Counted from the stretch's first letter, positions 7,431 to 17,613 are shown. The stretch is 64,000 bases of DNA from RHLJ01 sp040222455 (GCA_040222455.1 JAVKDD010000011.1:1-64000); one strand, 5' to 3'. Program-made: numbers and translations. The notes: generated by a model from the letters alone, not told the origin.

Positions 7431-9794
7431 CTAAAAATTTACGACTAACCCGATTGATGGAAGTACATTCGCAGAATTCTCCAAATTTACCTGAACCAGT
7501 TCTCTTGGAGTAATCACATCGCCCGATTCTGTTCTATTAAGTCCATATTGAGGCACTTGTGGATTTTCCTGAGCAAGAATATTCTGAATTTCAAGAAATA
7601 GATCGATACTTAATTTGTTAAAACTCCATTTTTTATCAACTCTTAAGTCTAGCTGACTATAAGCATCAAGCCTATCATCACCTAGTCGTGAAAAGTCAAA
7701 TATTTCAGCAGGATAATTATTCAAAGTGGCATCAAGATCAACAGGAGTGAACGGGGTTCTACCTAAGTATCGGTATCGGGCACTGATTTCCCAATTACGT
7801 GGTAATTTGTATCCACCAAGTAATGAGATTAACACATTATTATCCCAAAGGGAGGGTCTAAAAACGCCGTCTAAACCTGAGAATTCACTTTTATAGAAAG
7901 TGAATGCTGCAATCCCATAAATTTGGCCATTAAATTTTTGTTGAAATAGAATTTCTGTCCCATAAGTTCTTCCTTCGCCAGAACTAGCAACTGGTTCACT
8001 ACCAAGCACCTCAAAGCCGCCTCCTTTATTGGCTAAAGAAACACTATCTCTTAAGCTTGAAGGATAATCGGAATACCATTTATAAAACCCTTCAATAGTA
8101 AATCTAGAACGTTCATTAATAAGATATTCAACTCCAGCAACCGCATGATCGCTTCGAATATAGTCGCTATTCTTATTAACAAAGCTTCCAGAGCTATTTT
8201 GAAAACCAAGTATCGTATAAGGTGGAATTTTATAGTATCGACCTAATGAGGCATTAAGTGTCCATTTTCCATTTTCACTAAGTGTATACGATGCAGATAC
8301 TCTGGGGCTAAATGTTTTATAAAACTCGTTTCCTGAATCTGTAAATGTGTTCCCGTCGAATCTAAATCCAAATGAAAAATTTAACTTATTATTTAATAAA
8401 GCTCCCGAGGATTGACCAAAAAGCCCATATCTAAAGAAATTTATAGATGAATTGAATGCGTTGCTGTTTAGTAAGTCGGTTGTGTTATTCGAATAATTGG
8501 CGTTTTGAATAACGATTCCAGCATTATATGTCCAGTTTTCCTGGAATAAAGTAATTTTTGAACGGAGTTTGGTCTCCATTTCTCTTGAATCATTTTTAAA
8601 ATAAAGACCTTCTTCATTTACATTGTCCTCATATCTGAAAAATCTATTGTTAAGTAAATTATTACTTAATGTTGTTTGCAGTAGATTTTTCGAATCATTG
8701 AATCTATGCCTCCAACTAACTCCAACGGTGTTAGTTTCTTGTTTAATAATCGGAACCTGATCTTGAATTGCTTGCTGCTCGGGATCAAATTCATCTAATT
8801 CATTAACTTCATAGGTATCAATTGAACCTAATCCAGTAATAAGTATCTCATTATTCGAATCAATTTTATGATTCAGTTTGTATTGATAATCCCAATAATT
8901 AGGTAAAATAGGCAATCCTATTATTCCAAATAAAAACTGGAGATAGGAACGCCTTACAGACGCAATTACCGTTGTATTACTTTCTTGTTTATCTCCCTTA
9001 AATAAAGGCCCTTCAAGAGTTAGAGCGGATTCGCTAGAACCAAGCCGGAAATTCCCTTGAAATTCTCTAGCATTTCCATTTCTTTGGTCAAACTGAAGTA
9101 CACCAGAAAGTACATTATCGTACTTTGCATCAAATGAACTTGCTGTTAAAGTCACTCCCTCAAAAAATGAAACATTAAGAAGCCCAACGGGCCCACCTGC
9201 ACTTCCTTGAGTTGCAAAATGATTGATATTGGGTATTTCGATTCCATCGAGGTAATACACATTTTCATTTGGTGCTCCACCACGAATAATTACATCATTT
9301 CGAAACCCACCAACTGAACCTGAAACACCGGGCAAGGTTTGCACTACTTTTGCGATATCGTTATTACCACCTGGGTAAGCAGTAATTTCCTCTTGATTTA
9401 ATTTCTGTATTGATAATGGAGTTGTACTCTCTTTTATAAATGGGTTTGGAGTAACAACAACCTCATCCAGTTCTGTATTCTCAGGATTTAACTCAAAATT
9501 GATATCGATATTTCCTTCCGACCGAATAACAATATTGAACCTAGTCAAAGACTCATATCCTATATATGAAGCTCTAATATTATACGTTTTAGGAGGGATA
9601 TTTCGAATTAAATAACGACCTTCGGAATTTGTTGCAGATCCAATAGTTGTTCCTTCCAAAATTACTGTAGCCCCAAGCAAAGTTTCGCCAGTCTTGGAGT
9701 CAGTAATGGTACCTGATAATGTTCCAGATTGACCAAATACTAATTGATTTCCCAAAAAAAGAATAAATACTAAAACTATAAAACGATTGGGCAT
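7431..9794 (-). CDS. TonB-dependent outer-membrane receptor with CarboxypepD-regulatory-like domain
   Basis: 787 residues. Signal peptide (to LVFGQ), then a carboxypeptidase regulatory-like Ig domain (~22-110, GTLSGTITDSKTGETLLGAT), then the plug (~130-235, including VIIRGGAPNENVYYLDGIEI) and a beta-barrel rich in alternating aromatic residues ending in PSIGLVVNF, with a terminal Phe as expected for BAM-dependent barrels. Energised by TonB-ExbBD, it imports a large nutrient or siderophore; the ligand is unknown. At under 800 residues it is smaller than true SusC proteins, and no SusD partner is next to it. Divergent from nadE, with 123 bp between the start codons. Confidence 0.9.
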   Translation of the reverse strand: MPNRFIVLVFILFLGNQLVFGQSGTLSGTITDSKTGETLLGATVILEGTTIGSATNSEGRYLIRNIPPKTYNIRASYIGYESLTRFNIVIRSEGNIDINFELNPENTELDEVVVTPNPFIKESTTPLSIQKLNQEEITAYPGGNNDIAKVVQTLPGVSGSVGGFRNDVIIRGGAPNENVYYLDGIEIPNINHFATQGSAGGPVGLLNVSFFEGVTLTASSFDAKYDNVLSGVLQFDQRNGNAREFQGNFRLGSSESALTLEGPLFKGDKQESNTTVIASVRRSYLQFLFGIIGLPILPNYWDYQYKLNHKIDSNNEILITGLGSIDTYEVNELDEFDPEQQAIQDQVPIIKQETNTVGVSWRHRFNDSKNLLQTTLSNNLLNNRFFRYEDNVNEEGLYFKNDSREMETKLRSKITLFQENWTYNAGIVIQNANYSNNTTDLLNSNAFNSSINFFRYGLFGQSSGALLNNKLNFSFGFRFDGNTFTDSGNEFYKTFSPRVSASYTLSENGKWTLNASLGRYYKIPPYTILGFQNSSGSFVNKNSDYIRSDHAVAGVEYLINERSRFTIEGFYKWYSDYPSSLRDSVSLANKGGGFEVLGSEPVASSGEGRTYGTEILFQQKFNGQIYGIAAFTFYKSEFSGLDGVFRPSLWDNNVLISLLGGYKLPRNWEISARYRYLGRTPFTPVDLDATLNNYPAEIFDFSRLGDDRLDAYSQLDLRVDKKWSFNKLSIDLFLEIQNILAQENPQVPQYGLNRTESGDVITPRELVQVNLENSANVLPSIGLVVNF

Positions 9795-9905
9795 GTGTTT
9801 GAATAGGTGTTAAATTTTAATTGAAAATCATAAACTCATCAAAAGGGTTCCATCATAAAACAAAAAGAGAGCGTGATTCATTAAAGAATCTGTTTAAAAT
9901 TCCCT

Positions 9906-9913
9906 TATCTTTG
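9906..9913 (+). promoter_or_regulatory. Candidate Bacteroidota -7 promoter element (TATCTTTG)
   Basis: TATCTTTG matches the Bacteroidota TAnnTTTG -7 box exactly and ends only four bases before the nadE ATG. A TSS 5-8 bases downstream would fall at or inside the start codon, giving a leaderless message. No convincing -33 TTTG is seen about 20 bases upstream, so confidence is limited. Confidence 0.4.
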
Positions 9914-9917
9914 TTAA

Positions 9918-11648
9918 ATGAATATCAGACTTCAGCAAATAAACCCTACTATTGGTGATCTTTCCGGCAACAAAGCTTTGATAATAGAAGCAATTCAAGA
10001 TGCTAATAAAGATCAAATAGACATCCTGATTCTACCGGAGTTAGTAGTATGTGGGTACCCTCCAATGGATTTGATTGAACGAAAAATATTTCGGGAGATG
10101 TGTTATTCGGTTAATCATGATATTGTAAATTTAACACAAGAAACGGTTGTTATTTTTGGATCTATAACAGATAATTTGACAGGTGTGGGGCGTGTTTGTT
10201 TTAATTCGGCAATTGTAGCTCAACATGGAAAAGAAATAAAACGAGTTCATAAGGCTTTGCTTCCTACATATGATGTTTTTGATGACCTTCGCTATTTTGA
10301 GCCTGGAACAGAGTTTGATCCTGTAATCATAAATGGGATTTCTTTTGGGATTACAGTATGTGAAGACATCTGGTTTAATGATAATGAAATTCAGTATCAC
10401 ACTTACTCCACTAATCCAGCAGAAATTCTATCACAAAAAGGAGCTCAGGCAATTATAAATATTTCGGCCTCTCCTTTTACTAAAAGAAAACCGGTTACTC
10501 GGGTAGGAATGCTTCAGAAACATGCTCTTGAACTTGGTTTACCTCTTTTTTATGTGAATCAAGTTGGGGCTAATACTGAACTTATTTTTGATGGAGATTC
10601 TCTCGCTTTAGACAAAACCGGATTTATAGTAACCCGTGATGAGCGATTTAAATCAACTTTTGTTGATGTTGAGTATGATCCCCAAAATCAGACTTTAGAT
10701 GCTGGAAAATATGCCGAGTGTGAGCGTACTATCCCAAATCCTATAAAAACTATGTTCGATGGCCTGGTTTTGGGTGTTCGAGATTACCTGAGAAAATCGA
10801 AGCTTGGAAACAAAGTTGTTCTTGGGCTAAGCGGAGGAATTGATTCAGCATTAGTTTGTGTGATTGCTAAGGAAGCAGTTGGGGCAGAAAATGTACTGGC
10901 TATAACAATGCCGTCAGAGTTTTCAAGTGAGGGCAGTGTTTCTGATTCAGAAATGTTAGCTCAAAATTTAGGAATTGAGCTTAAAGAAATACCCATAAAA
11001 CCAGTATTTGATTCTTATTTGGAACAGTTAGGGCCACTTTTTGAAGGAACAAAATTTAATGTAGCAGAAGAGAATCTTCAAAGTCGAACTCGTGGTGATT
11101 TGCTGATGGCTATTTCAAACAAGTTTGGACACATGTTACTTAATACAGGCAATAAATCAGAAACAGCTGTAGGGTATTGTACCTTATATGGAGATATGGC
11201 TGGAGGACTTGGTGTTATTTCGGATCTATACAAAACCGAAGTGTATGATATGTGTCGCTGGTTGAATGAAAAATTCTATCAAAAAGAAATAATACCAAAT
11301 TCAATTTTGACTAAAGAGCCAAGTGCAGAGTTAAGACCAGATCAAAAAGATTCTGATTCTTTGCCAGACTACGGAACATTGGATGCCATTTTGAAATACT
11401 ATTTGGAAGATCAATTATCAAGAGAAGAAATCGTTTCAAAAGGATTTAATGAGGCAACAATTGATCAAATACTCCGTCTTGTGGATAGAAGTGAACACAA
11501 AAGATATCAATCTGCTCCCGGACTTAAAATCTCGGCAAAAGCATTTGGTATTGGAAGGCGTTGGCCAATCGTTCAACAATGGAGTGGACAAGAAAAATCT
11601 TTTACAGAAAACAAAGACTTACTAAATAAAGATAAAGTAAGTTTCTAG
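9918..11648 (+). CDS. nadE: Glutamine-dependent NAD+ synthetase
   Basis: 576 residues, the two-domain form. The N-terminal nitrilase-fold glutaminase (~1-260) shows the Glu41-Lys112-Cys148 triad in LPELVVCGYPP, KALLPTYD and VCEDIWF. The C-terminal ATP-pyrophosphatase domain carries the P-loop LGLSGGIDSALV at about residue 304, with TGNKSETAVGYCTLYGD following. It converts nicotinate adenine dinucleotide to NAD+ with ATP and glutamine-derived ammonia, in the cytoplasm. The next gene, mltD, starts about 100 bp downstream without a clear terminator, so read-through is possible. Confidence 0.96.
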   Translation: MNIRLQQINPTIGDLSGNKALIIEAIQDANKDQIDILILPELVVCGYPPMDLIERKIFREMCYSVNHDIVNLTQETVVIFGSITDNLTGVGRVCFNSAIVAQHGKEIKRVHKALLPTYDVFDDLRYFEPGTEFDPVIINGISFGITVCEDIWFNDNEIQYHTYSTNPAEILSQKGAQAIINISASPFTKRKPVTRVGMLQKHALELGLPLFYVNQVGANTELIFDGDSLALDKTGFIVTRDERFKSTFVDVEYDPQNQTLDAGKYAECERTIPNPIKTMFDGLVLGVRDYLRKSKLGNKVVLGLSGGIDSALVCVIAKEAVGAENVLAITMPSEFSSEGSVSDSEMLAQNLGIELKEIPIKPVFDSYLEQLGPLFEGTKFNVAEENLQSRTRGDLLMAISNKFGHMLLNTGNKSETAVGYCTLYGDMAGGLGVISDLYKTEVYDMCRWLNEKFYQKEIIPNSILTKEPSAELRPDQKDSDSLPDYGTLDAILKYYLEDQLSREEIVSKGFNEATIDQILRLVDRSEHKRYQSAPGLKISAKAFGIGRRWPIVQQWSGQEKSFTENKDLLNKDKVSF

Positions 11649-11752
11649 ATGCTTTTTTACTTGTTTGTTCGTTGCACATTCTAAAAATAGTTGGATTCCT
11701 AATTAAAGCTGATAATTATTACATTAATCAAAAAATCAATCTACAGAAATTC

Positions 11753-13744
11753 ATGATCAAGAAGATACTATTTACTGGTCTTACCCTATGTTTTGTAAGC
11801 AAAAGTTTACTCTATGCACAGGATTCTACAGTAACTATTAAAGACAAAGAAATGCCATTGCGGTTATTACCCTATGCAAATCCAATGCAAGGTGTTAACA
11901 ATGATGAGAACCTAACAGATACCCCTGTTCTCGCCGATCTGGATAGTTTTCAGAAAGATATAATCAGCAGAATTTCTGATATATATCGTCTTCACATCAT
12001 GGCACTAGATGCACAAGTTGATCAAGATGCAATTCAAGCAGAAACTTATATTAATGATGCGGTAACCGCATCTCAAGAGCTTTTAGATAATTATCCAGAA
12101 ATTCGTAGTGATCGCAGATTTGTTGAATTATCTCGTGCAGTAGTTGGAGAATACCGCAATTTTTATGGAATAACAGATTCTGAAAATGAACCGGAAGGTG
12201 AAATCTTTGCTATTCAAGAAGATTTTCTTGAAGATGAGGTTCTCTTATCCGAAGATTTTGAGTTTCCTAGAGATGCTGATATCCAAAAAACTGCAGTACC
12301 GTTACTTCAAAACTCTCAAGTAAATCGTCATTTGGTTTATTATACGCTTCGTCGTCCTGAGGTAATGGAAACATGGAGAGAACGAGCTGAGGTTTATAAG
12401 CCAATGATGGATCAGATATTCAAAGAAGAAGGTTTGCCCCCTGAACTTGTTTACCTTTCTTTTATTGAAAGTGGGATTAACCCAATGGCAAGAAGTTGGG
12501 CAGCAGCCGTTGGAATGTGGCAGTTTATAGCAGCAACTGGAAGAGTTTATGGTTTAGAGATAAACTGGTGGGTAGATGAAAGAAGAGACCCCGAAAAATC
12601 GACACGTGCAGCAGCTCGACATTTAAAAGATTTGCATAATATCTGGGGTGATTGGCACCTTGCAATGGCAAATTATAATATTAGTCCAAGGGGATTAAAT
12701 CGTGCTATTAGCCGTGCAGGTGGCGTAAAAGATTATTGGGCCGCTTATCCATATTTACCACGCGAAACCCGTGGATATGTACCTGGTTTTATAGCAACAA
12801 CTATGATCAATTTAAGTCCAGAAGAGTTTGGATTTAAAAAGAATTACGGAAGAGAACCTTATTCATATGATTTAGTGGAAGTTGATGGATTGATGCCTCT
12901 GGATGAAATGGCAAAAATCATCGGGATTTCTACAGATGAATTAAAAGAATACAATCCTGAGTTACTTAGATGGGCAACACCTCCTGGAAATAAATATCCG
13001 CTAAAAATCCCAAAAGGAAAGAAAAACGAATTTTTGGCTTCGTATGATGATATTCCAAAAGAGTCTGCAAATCAAAGCATTACTATGCACACTGTTCGTA
13101 GTGGAGAATCAATTGGTTTAATTGCGAGAAAGTATGGAACAACCGTTAGTGGAATTTATGCCAGTAACGATAATCTGTCGAATGTGATTTACCCAGGACA
13201 AGTACTTGCCGTTCCATTGCCAGCAGGTAGTGCTTCAAAAATTTCAGCAAATAGACCAACCAATCAACAAAGTGGAACTAATACATCAAGATCTTCATCA
13301 AGCTCAAATGTAAGTGTTCCAGCCAATTCAACTAAACTAAGTTACAAGGTTAAAACAGGTGATACGATTGGCCATATTGCAGAATGGTATGATATTAGAG
13401 CATGGAATATAAGAACGTGGAATGGCATTGGTAATACCATTCGAGTAGGACAAAACCTGAGTATTTATGTTCCAAATTCACAGAAATCTCATTACGAGCA
13501 AGTAAACTCTCTTTCATTTAGAGAAAAACAAAACATTGAAACTCGACAAAAGCGTGGAGAGAATATTTTTCTAGCTTCAGCTACTACCACATCAGAAAAT
13601 GGTTCAGTAACCTATACCGTTAAAACTAACGACACACTAAGCGAAATTGCAGAATCATTTGGTGTTTCTACTACACAAATTCGTAGACTTAACAACTTGA
13701 ACGGCTCTCGAATAATTGTAGGTCAATCATTAAAAATTAAGTAA
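11753..13744 (+). CDS. MltD-like lytic murein transglycosylase with three LysM domains
   Basis: 663 residues from the ATG at 11753, which begins a proper signal peptide (MIKKILFTGLTLCFVSKSLL, YAQ); a longer TTG-initiated frame from 11672 would bury it. The SLT domain (~215-370) contains the catalytic Glu in YLSFIESGINP (~239), followed by GMWQFIAATGRVYGL and LAMANYNISPRGLNRA. Three LysM peptidoglycan-binding modules occupy ~444-490, ~530-575 and ~620-663, each with the (Y/H)TVKxGDT start and a final xVGQxL motif. It cleaves glycan strands to 1,6-anhydromuropeptides in the periplasm. The S41 protease gene follows after 7 bp, so they share an operon. Confidence 0.93.
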   Translation: MIKKILFTGLTLCFVSKSLLYAQDSTVTIKDKEMPLRLLPYANPMQGVNNDENLTDTPVLADLDSFQKDIISRISDIYRLHIMALDAQVDQDAIQAETYINDAVTASQELLDNYPEIRSDRRFVELSRAVVGEYRNFYGITDSENEPEGEIFAIQEDFLEDEVLLSEDFEFPRDADIQKTAVPLLQNSQVNRHLVYYTLRRPEVMETWRERAEVYKPMMDQIFKEEGLPPELVYLSFIESGINPMARSWAAAVGMWQFIAATGRVYGLEINWWVDERRDPEKSTRAAARHLKDLHNIWGDWHLAMANYNISPRGLNRAISRAGGVKDYWAAYPYLPRETRGYVPGFIATTMINLSPEEFGFKKNYGREPYSYDLVEVDGLMPLDEMAKIIGISTDELKEYNPELLRWATPPGNKYPLKIPKGKKNEFLASYDDIPKESANQSITMHTVRSGESIGLIARKYGTTVSGIYASNDNLSNVIYPGQVLAVPLPAGSASKISANRPTNQQSGTNTSRSSSSSNVSVPANSTKLSYKVKTGDTIGHIAEWYDIRAWNIRTWNGIGNTIRVGQNLSIYVPNSQKSHYEQVNSLSFREKQNIETRQKRGENIFLASATTTSENGSVTYTVKTNDTLSEIAESFGVSTTQIRRLNNLNGSRIIVGQSLKIK

Positions 13745-13751
13745 TAAATCA

Positions 13752-15392
13752 ATGAGGAAAAGCAGGGTCAAGTATGGGCTAATGTTACTATTAGCTTTAT
13801 TGGGAATAAGCACAGTCGCTTTTCAAGTAACTGACATCTACTTCCTCATTAAAAAAAACTTTTCAATTTTTAGTAAGGCATACGAAAATGTAGCACTGGA
13901 ATATGTAGATGAAATTGATCCAGAACTGCTAATGAGAAATGGAATGGAAGCAATGCTTGAAACGCTTGATCCATACACTGTATTTTACAACGAATCACAA
14001 AATGAGCAAGCAGAGATTTTCTCTCGAAGCAATTATGCAGGTATTGGAATTGATGCAGGTTTCAGAGACGGCGAAGTAGTAGTAGTTGCCCCAACTGAAG
14101 GCGGTCCGGCAGATCAAAAAGGAGTTAGAGCAGGAGATGTCATTATCGCCATTGATGGAGTTTCAACCGAAGGCTTACTTCCTGAAGAAGTACAAAATCT
14201 TACTATGGGAGAAATCGGATCAAGCCTTATTCTTTCTATTCAGCGATTTGGACTGGATCAGCCTATTGATTTTGAATTAACAAGAGCAAGTATTGAAACA
14301 CCAAATGTAACTCATACCACTCATTTAGGTAAAAATGATGAATTTGGTTATGTAAGGTTGGCACAGTTTGGTGTTAATTCAGCAAATGAAATTCGAACTT
14401 CCATAGAAGAGCTATCCTCAAAATCTATTTTAGAGGGTTTTGTCCTTGATTTAAGAGATAATCCAGGGGGAATCCTTCAAGAAGCTGTAGCTATTATTGA
14501 TAAGTTTGTAGAACCTGGAATAGCCGTTGTTGAAACCCGTGGAAGAATTGCAGAATATAATGAGGCTTATGAAACACGAGAGCCGATTTTATTTGACAAG
14601 CCAGTTATTGTTTTAATGAACGGAGGAAGTGCAAGTGCTTCAGAAGTCGTAGCCGGCGCACTTCAGGATTTAGACAGAGCTGTAATTTTGGGAGAGACAA
14701 GCTTTGGTAAAGGGTTGGTGCAAATTGTAAAACCCATGCCTTACAATACATCAATGAAGATTACTATTTCAAGATATTATACACCAAGCGGTAGAAGTAT
14801 TCAGTCTCTCGCATATACACACCAAGGTAGAAATACATCAATATCGAGAGGAGAAATTGCAAACAGAATATTCAAAACCCGTAACGGTCGGGATGTTAAA
14901 GAGGGTAGAGGTATTGAGCCTGATGTTATTAATTCTACACCAATCCCAGGTTTGCTAGAGATTTCTCTTTTTCAGTCAGGCAGTTATTTCGACTTTGCCA
15001 CCCAATTCGAATCACAATATCCAAATTTTGATGCCGAAGAACTTCCCGAGAATGTATTTCAAGATTTTCTGACATTTTTAAATGAAACGGAATTTGACTA
15101 CCAAACCGATTCTGAATTATTGCTCAACGAACTTGAAGGAAAACAAAATAGTGTAGAAATTAAAGCTCACATTGAGTCGATTAAAGAGCTTATTCGGATG
15201 GAAAAAAAGCAAGACTTTGAAAAAAGTGAAGCTGAAATCAAAGAAACACTATATCTTGAATTAATTACTCGATATAAAGGACAGAAGTCAAAAACAGACG
15301 CAGCTCTTCGTTTTGATGATCAACTGGAAGAAGCAATTCTCTTGTTGGCTAATTCGAATCAAATTTCTTCTATTTTAGACGGTCGGGAATAA
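13752..15392 (+). CDS. S41-family C-terminal processing peptidase (Ctp/Prc-like)
   Basis: 546 residues with one N-terminal membrane segment (~9-27). PDZ domain (~95-175, GIGIDAGFRDGEVVVVAPTE), then the S41 protease core: RDNPGGILQEAV, the nucleophile block MNGGSASASEVVAGAL (~291-305) and the general-base lysine in ETSFGKGLVQ (~315-322). Ser/Lys-dyad proteases of this type act in the periplasm and often trim murein hydrolases or damaged proteins; being directly downstream of an MltD-like enzyme suggests, but does not prove, that it controls that enzyme. A coiled C-terminal extension (~430-546) is typical of the Bacteroidota form. Its stop overlaps the next start by one base. Confidence 0.92.
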   Translation: MRKSRVKYGLMLLLALLGISTVAFQVTDIYFLIKKNFSIFSKAYENVALEYVDEIDPELLMRNGMEAMLETLDPYTVFYNESQNEQAEIFSRSNYAGIGIDAGFRDGEVVVVAPTEGGPADQKGVRAGDVIIAIDGVSTEGLLPEEVQNLTMGEIGSSLILSIQRFGLDQPIDFELTRASIETPNVTHTTHLGKNDEFGYVRLAQFGVNSANEIRTSIEELSSKSILEGFVLDLRDNPGGILQEAVAIIDKFVEPGIAVVETRGRIAEYNEAYETREPILFDKPVIVLMNGGSASASEVVAGALQDLDRAVILGETSFGKGLVQIVKPMPYNTSMKITISRYYTPSGRSIQSLAYTHQGRNTSISRGEIANRIFKTRNGRDVKEGRGIEPDVINSTPIPGLLEISLFQSGSYFDFATQFESQYPNFDAEELPENVFQDFLTFLNETEFDYQTDSELLLNELEGKQNSVEIKAHIESIKELIRMEKKQDFEKSEAEIKETLYLELITRYKGQKSKTDAALRFDDQLEEAILLLANSNQISSILDGRE

Positions 15393-16243
15393 TGCTCCCA
15401 AAAGCCGATCTACATATTCATACAAAATGTTCTGATGGAAGGCTTTTACCCGAACAAGCGGTAGAGGTAGCTCATAAAAGGAAACTATCTGCGCTTTCAA
15501 TCACAGATCACGACACTTTTGATGGATATTTTGAATCCTTAGATAAAGCCAATGAACTTGGGATTGAATTAATCCCAGGAGTAGAAATAACCAGTTCATT
15601 CAAAAATATAGAAGCTCATATTCTAGCGTATTATTTTGATGTATCGACTACTTTTTTTTCCGATTTCCTCAAATCTCAAAGGGTAGCACGGCGAAGTAGA
15701 ATAAAGGGCATTATCAAAACCCTTAAAGGAAAAGGATTGGATGTTGACTACGATGAGGTTAGAGCTGAAGCAAATGGTGCTAATATCGGGCGACCTCATG
15801 TAGCAAAAGTTTTAGTTAGCAAAGGTTATGCACGAAATCATAATGATGCGTTTATTCGTCACTTAAGTACCGAGCGCCTTGGTGAAATAGAAAATAATTA
15901 CCCCGATTATAAAGAAGTAATAGAAATAATTAGAAGTATTGGTGGTGCATCAATACTTGCACATCCTGGCAGACATTACTCATTAACAGAAATAAACGAG
16001 TTTATTGAAGCGGGGATAGATGGCTTGGAATGCATCCATCCTAGTCATAATTTTGACCTACAAAAGAAATACACAAAAATTGTTGAACAGCATTCACTTC
16101 TTTTAACAGGGGGAAGTGATTATCATGGCGGAATAGAAATGGCGGAGCGACATCTAGGAGTAGTTTGTGTTGCAACAAAACATACCGAAAAGATGAAAAG
16201 AATGACGGATCAACGGAAACAACTGGTAGAAATTAAAAGTTAG
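15392..16243 (+). CDS. PHP-domain phosphoesterase (nucleoside bisphosphate/RNA phosphatase type)
   Basis: 283 residues. N-terminal PHP metal site: ADLHIHTKCSDG (residues 5-16) and SITDHDTFDGY, then PGVEITSS, with a late SILAHPGRHYSL and GGSDYHG, matching the trinuclear metal site of the YciV/RnaAM group. Characterised members hydrolyse 3',5'-nucleotide bisphosphates or the 5' ends of short RNAs; which applies here is unknown. Cytoplasmic. Start ATG overlaps the stop of the protease gene (TAATG), indicating translational coupling; ribH follows after 1 bp. Confidence 0.88.
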   Translation: MLPKADLHIHTKCSDGRLLPEQAVEVAHKRKLSALSITDHDTFDGYFESLDKANELGIELIPGVEITSSFKNIEAHILAYYFDVSTTFFSDFLKSQRVARRSRIKGIIKTLKGKGLDVDYDEVRAEANGANIGRPHVAKVLVSKGYARNHNDAFIRHLSTERLGEIENNYPDYKEVIEIIRSIGGASILAHPGRHYSLTEINEFIEAGIDGLECIHPSHNFDLQKKYTKIVEQHSLLLTGGSDYHGGIEMAERHLGVVCVATKHTEKMKRMTDQRKQLVEIKS

Positions 16244-16244
16244 T

Positions 16245-16718
16245 ATGGCAATAACAATTGTAGATGGAAAAACAATGGTAAGTGGAGCAAAAGTAGGAAT
16301 TGTAGTTTCAAGGTGGAATTCCAGTATTACTGAAAAAATGCTTGAAGGTGCGCTCAAAGTTTTAAACGGTAATGGAATTAAAGACGATAATATTCTCATA
16401 GTTCGTTGCCCCGGTTCATTCGAAATCCCACTTACTGCGCAACATATTCTCGAAGAAAAAGAAGTTGATGGTGTTATTGCTTTAGGTGTTGTAATCCGTG
16501 GAGGCACTCCTCACTTCGAATATGTATGTGATGCTGTTACTCAAGGGGTTCTAAACCTTAATCTAAACTACCAAAAACCAGTAGCTTTCGGAGTTCTAAC
16601 TACCGATGATGTTAAACAAGCCATCGATCGGGCCGGTGAGAAAGGAAACAAAGGTGGTGAGGCAGCGTTAGCTCTACTCGAAATGATCGATATAAAACGA
16701 AAGTTATCTAACAAATAA
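16245..16718 (+). CDS. ribH: 6,7-dimethyl-8-ribityllumazine synthase
   Basis: 157 residues, standard length. The family motifs are all present: VVSRWNSSITEKML at residues 20-33, PGSFEIP at 56-62, the active-site stretch GVVIRGGTPHFEYV with His90, and the C-terminal RAGEKGNKGGEAALALLEM. It condenses 5-amino-6-ribitylaminouracil with 3,4-dihydroxy-2-butanone 4-phosphate in the penultimate step of riboflavin synthesis, usually as a 60-subunit or pentameric shell in the cytoplasm. It is the only riboflavin gene here and sits within an envelope-gene run, one base after the PHP gene. Confidence 0.96.
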   Translation: MAITIVDGKTMVSGAKVGIVVSRWNSSITEKMLEGALKVLNGNGIKDDNILIVRCPGSFEIPLTAQHILEEKEVDGVIALGVVIRGGTPHFEYVCDAVTQGVLNLNLNYQKPVAFGVLTTDDVKQAIDRAGEKGNKGGEAALALLEMIDIKRKLSNK

Positions 16719-16791
16719 GCATACTTTTCCTTGATTTAGGAGGAGTAAAGCTCTAATTTTGGGAGCTTGAAAATCAGCCCAAAAAAGCCCC

Positions 16792-17613
16792 TTGAAAGAG
16801 CTTACTCTAACAAATACAACTCAAAGTGCCGAAGACAAGGACAACCAATTTCTTTTAAAAGAAAATGGTGAAATCCCTGAACATATTGCCATTATTATGG
16901 ATGGGAATGGAAGATGGGCGAAAAGTAAAGGTAGTATAAGGTTACATGGACATAAAGTTGGAGTTGATTCAGTACGTGATATAACGGAAGCTTGTGCCCA
17001 GTTGGGTGTACAATATCTTACATTATATGCTTTTTCTACTGAAAACTGGGGACGCCCTAGTGCAGAGGTACGTGGTTTGATGAGAATTTTGGTTTCTTCA
17101 CTTAGAAAAGAAGCAAATAATCTCCACAAGAATAATATCCAGTTAGTTACCATAGGTCAGATGGATAGATTTCCGCAGGATTGCCAAGTTCAGCTGCAAG
17201 AAGCCATTGACTTAACCAAAGAAAATACAAGATTGCAACTTTGTCTGGCTCTTAGCTACTCAGGTAGATGGGACATCACAGAGGCGGTAAAAAAAATATC
17301 GGAGCATGTAAAAGAAGGTAGATTAGATCCGGAACTTATAAACGATCAAATGATAAGCGATCACCTTTCTACTGCAAATGTTCCTGACCCAGATCTTATT
17401 ATTAGAACAAGTGGGGAATATCGAATTAGTAATTTTTTACTTTGGCAGCTCGCTTATTCAGAATTATACATTACTCAACAATATTGGCCTGATTTTCGAC
17501 GTAATGAGCTTTATAAAGCAATTGCATCGTATCAGAAACGGGATAGGAGATTTGGAAAAGTAGAATTATCCAAAGACGAAAACGACACTAGCTCCCGTTT
17601 ACACAAAAAATGA
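16792..17613 (+). CDS. uppS: Undecaprenyl diphosphate synthase (cis-prenyltransferase)
   Basis: 273 residues. Signature blocks: IAIIMDGNGRWAK with catalytic Asp37, RLHGHKVG, LYAFSTENWGRP, and the C-terminal PDPDLIIRTSGEYRISNFLL with DLIIRTSGE binding the diphosphate of isopentenyl diphosphate. It makes the C55 lipid carrier used for murein and O-antigen. The start chosen is a TTG giving a ~28-residue polar leader before the conserved core; no ATG is available in frame upstream of IAIIMDG. The gene overlaps bamA by four bases (ATGA), so the two are translationally coupled. Confidence 0.94.
   Translation: MKELTLTNTTQSAEDKDNQFLLKENGEIPEHIAIIMDGNGRWAKSKGSIRLHGHKVGVDSVRDITEACAQLGVQYLTLYAFSTENWGRPSAEVRGLMRILVSSLRKEANNLHKNNIQLVTIGQMDRFPQDCQVQLQEAIDLTKENTRLQLCLALSYSGRWDITEAVKKISEHVKEGRLDPELINDQMISDHLSTANVPDPDLIIRTSGEYRISNFLLWQLAYSELYITQQYWPDFRRNELYKAIASYQKRDRRFGKVELSKDENDTSSRLHKK

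Noticed and set aside
11672..11752. Longer N-terminus for the lytic transglycosylase from a TTG
   Set aside because: It would place 27 residues before a clear signal peptide that begins at the ATG at 11753.
16154..16507. 117-residue ORF opposite ribH
   Set aside because: It lies fully antisense to the conserved lumazine synthase gene and has no recognisable motif.
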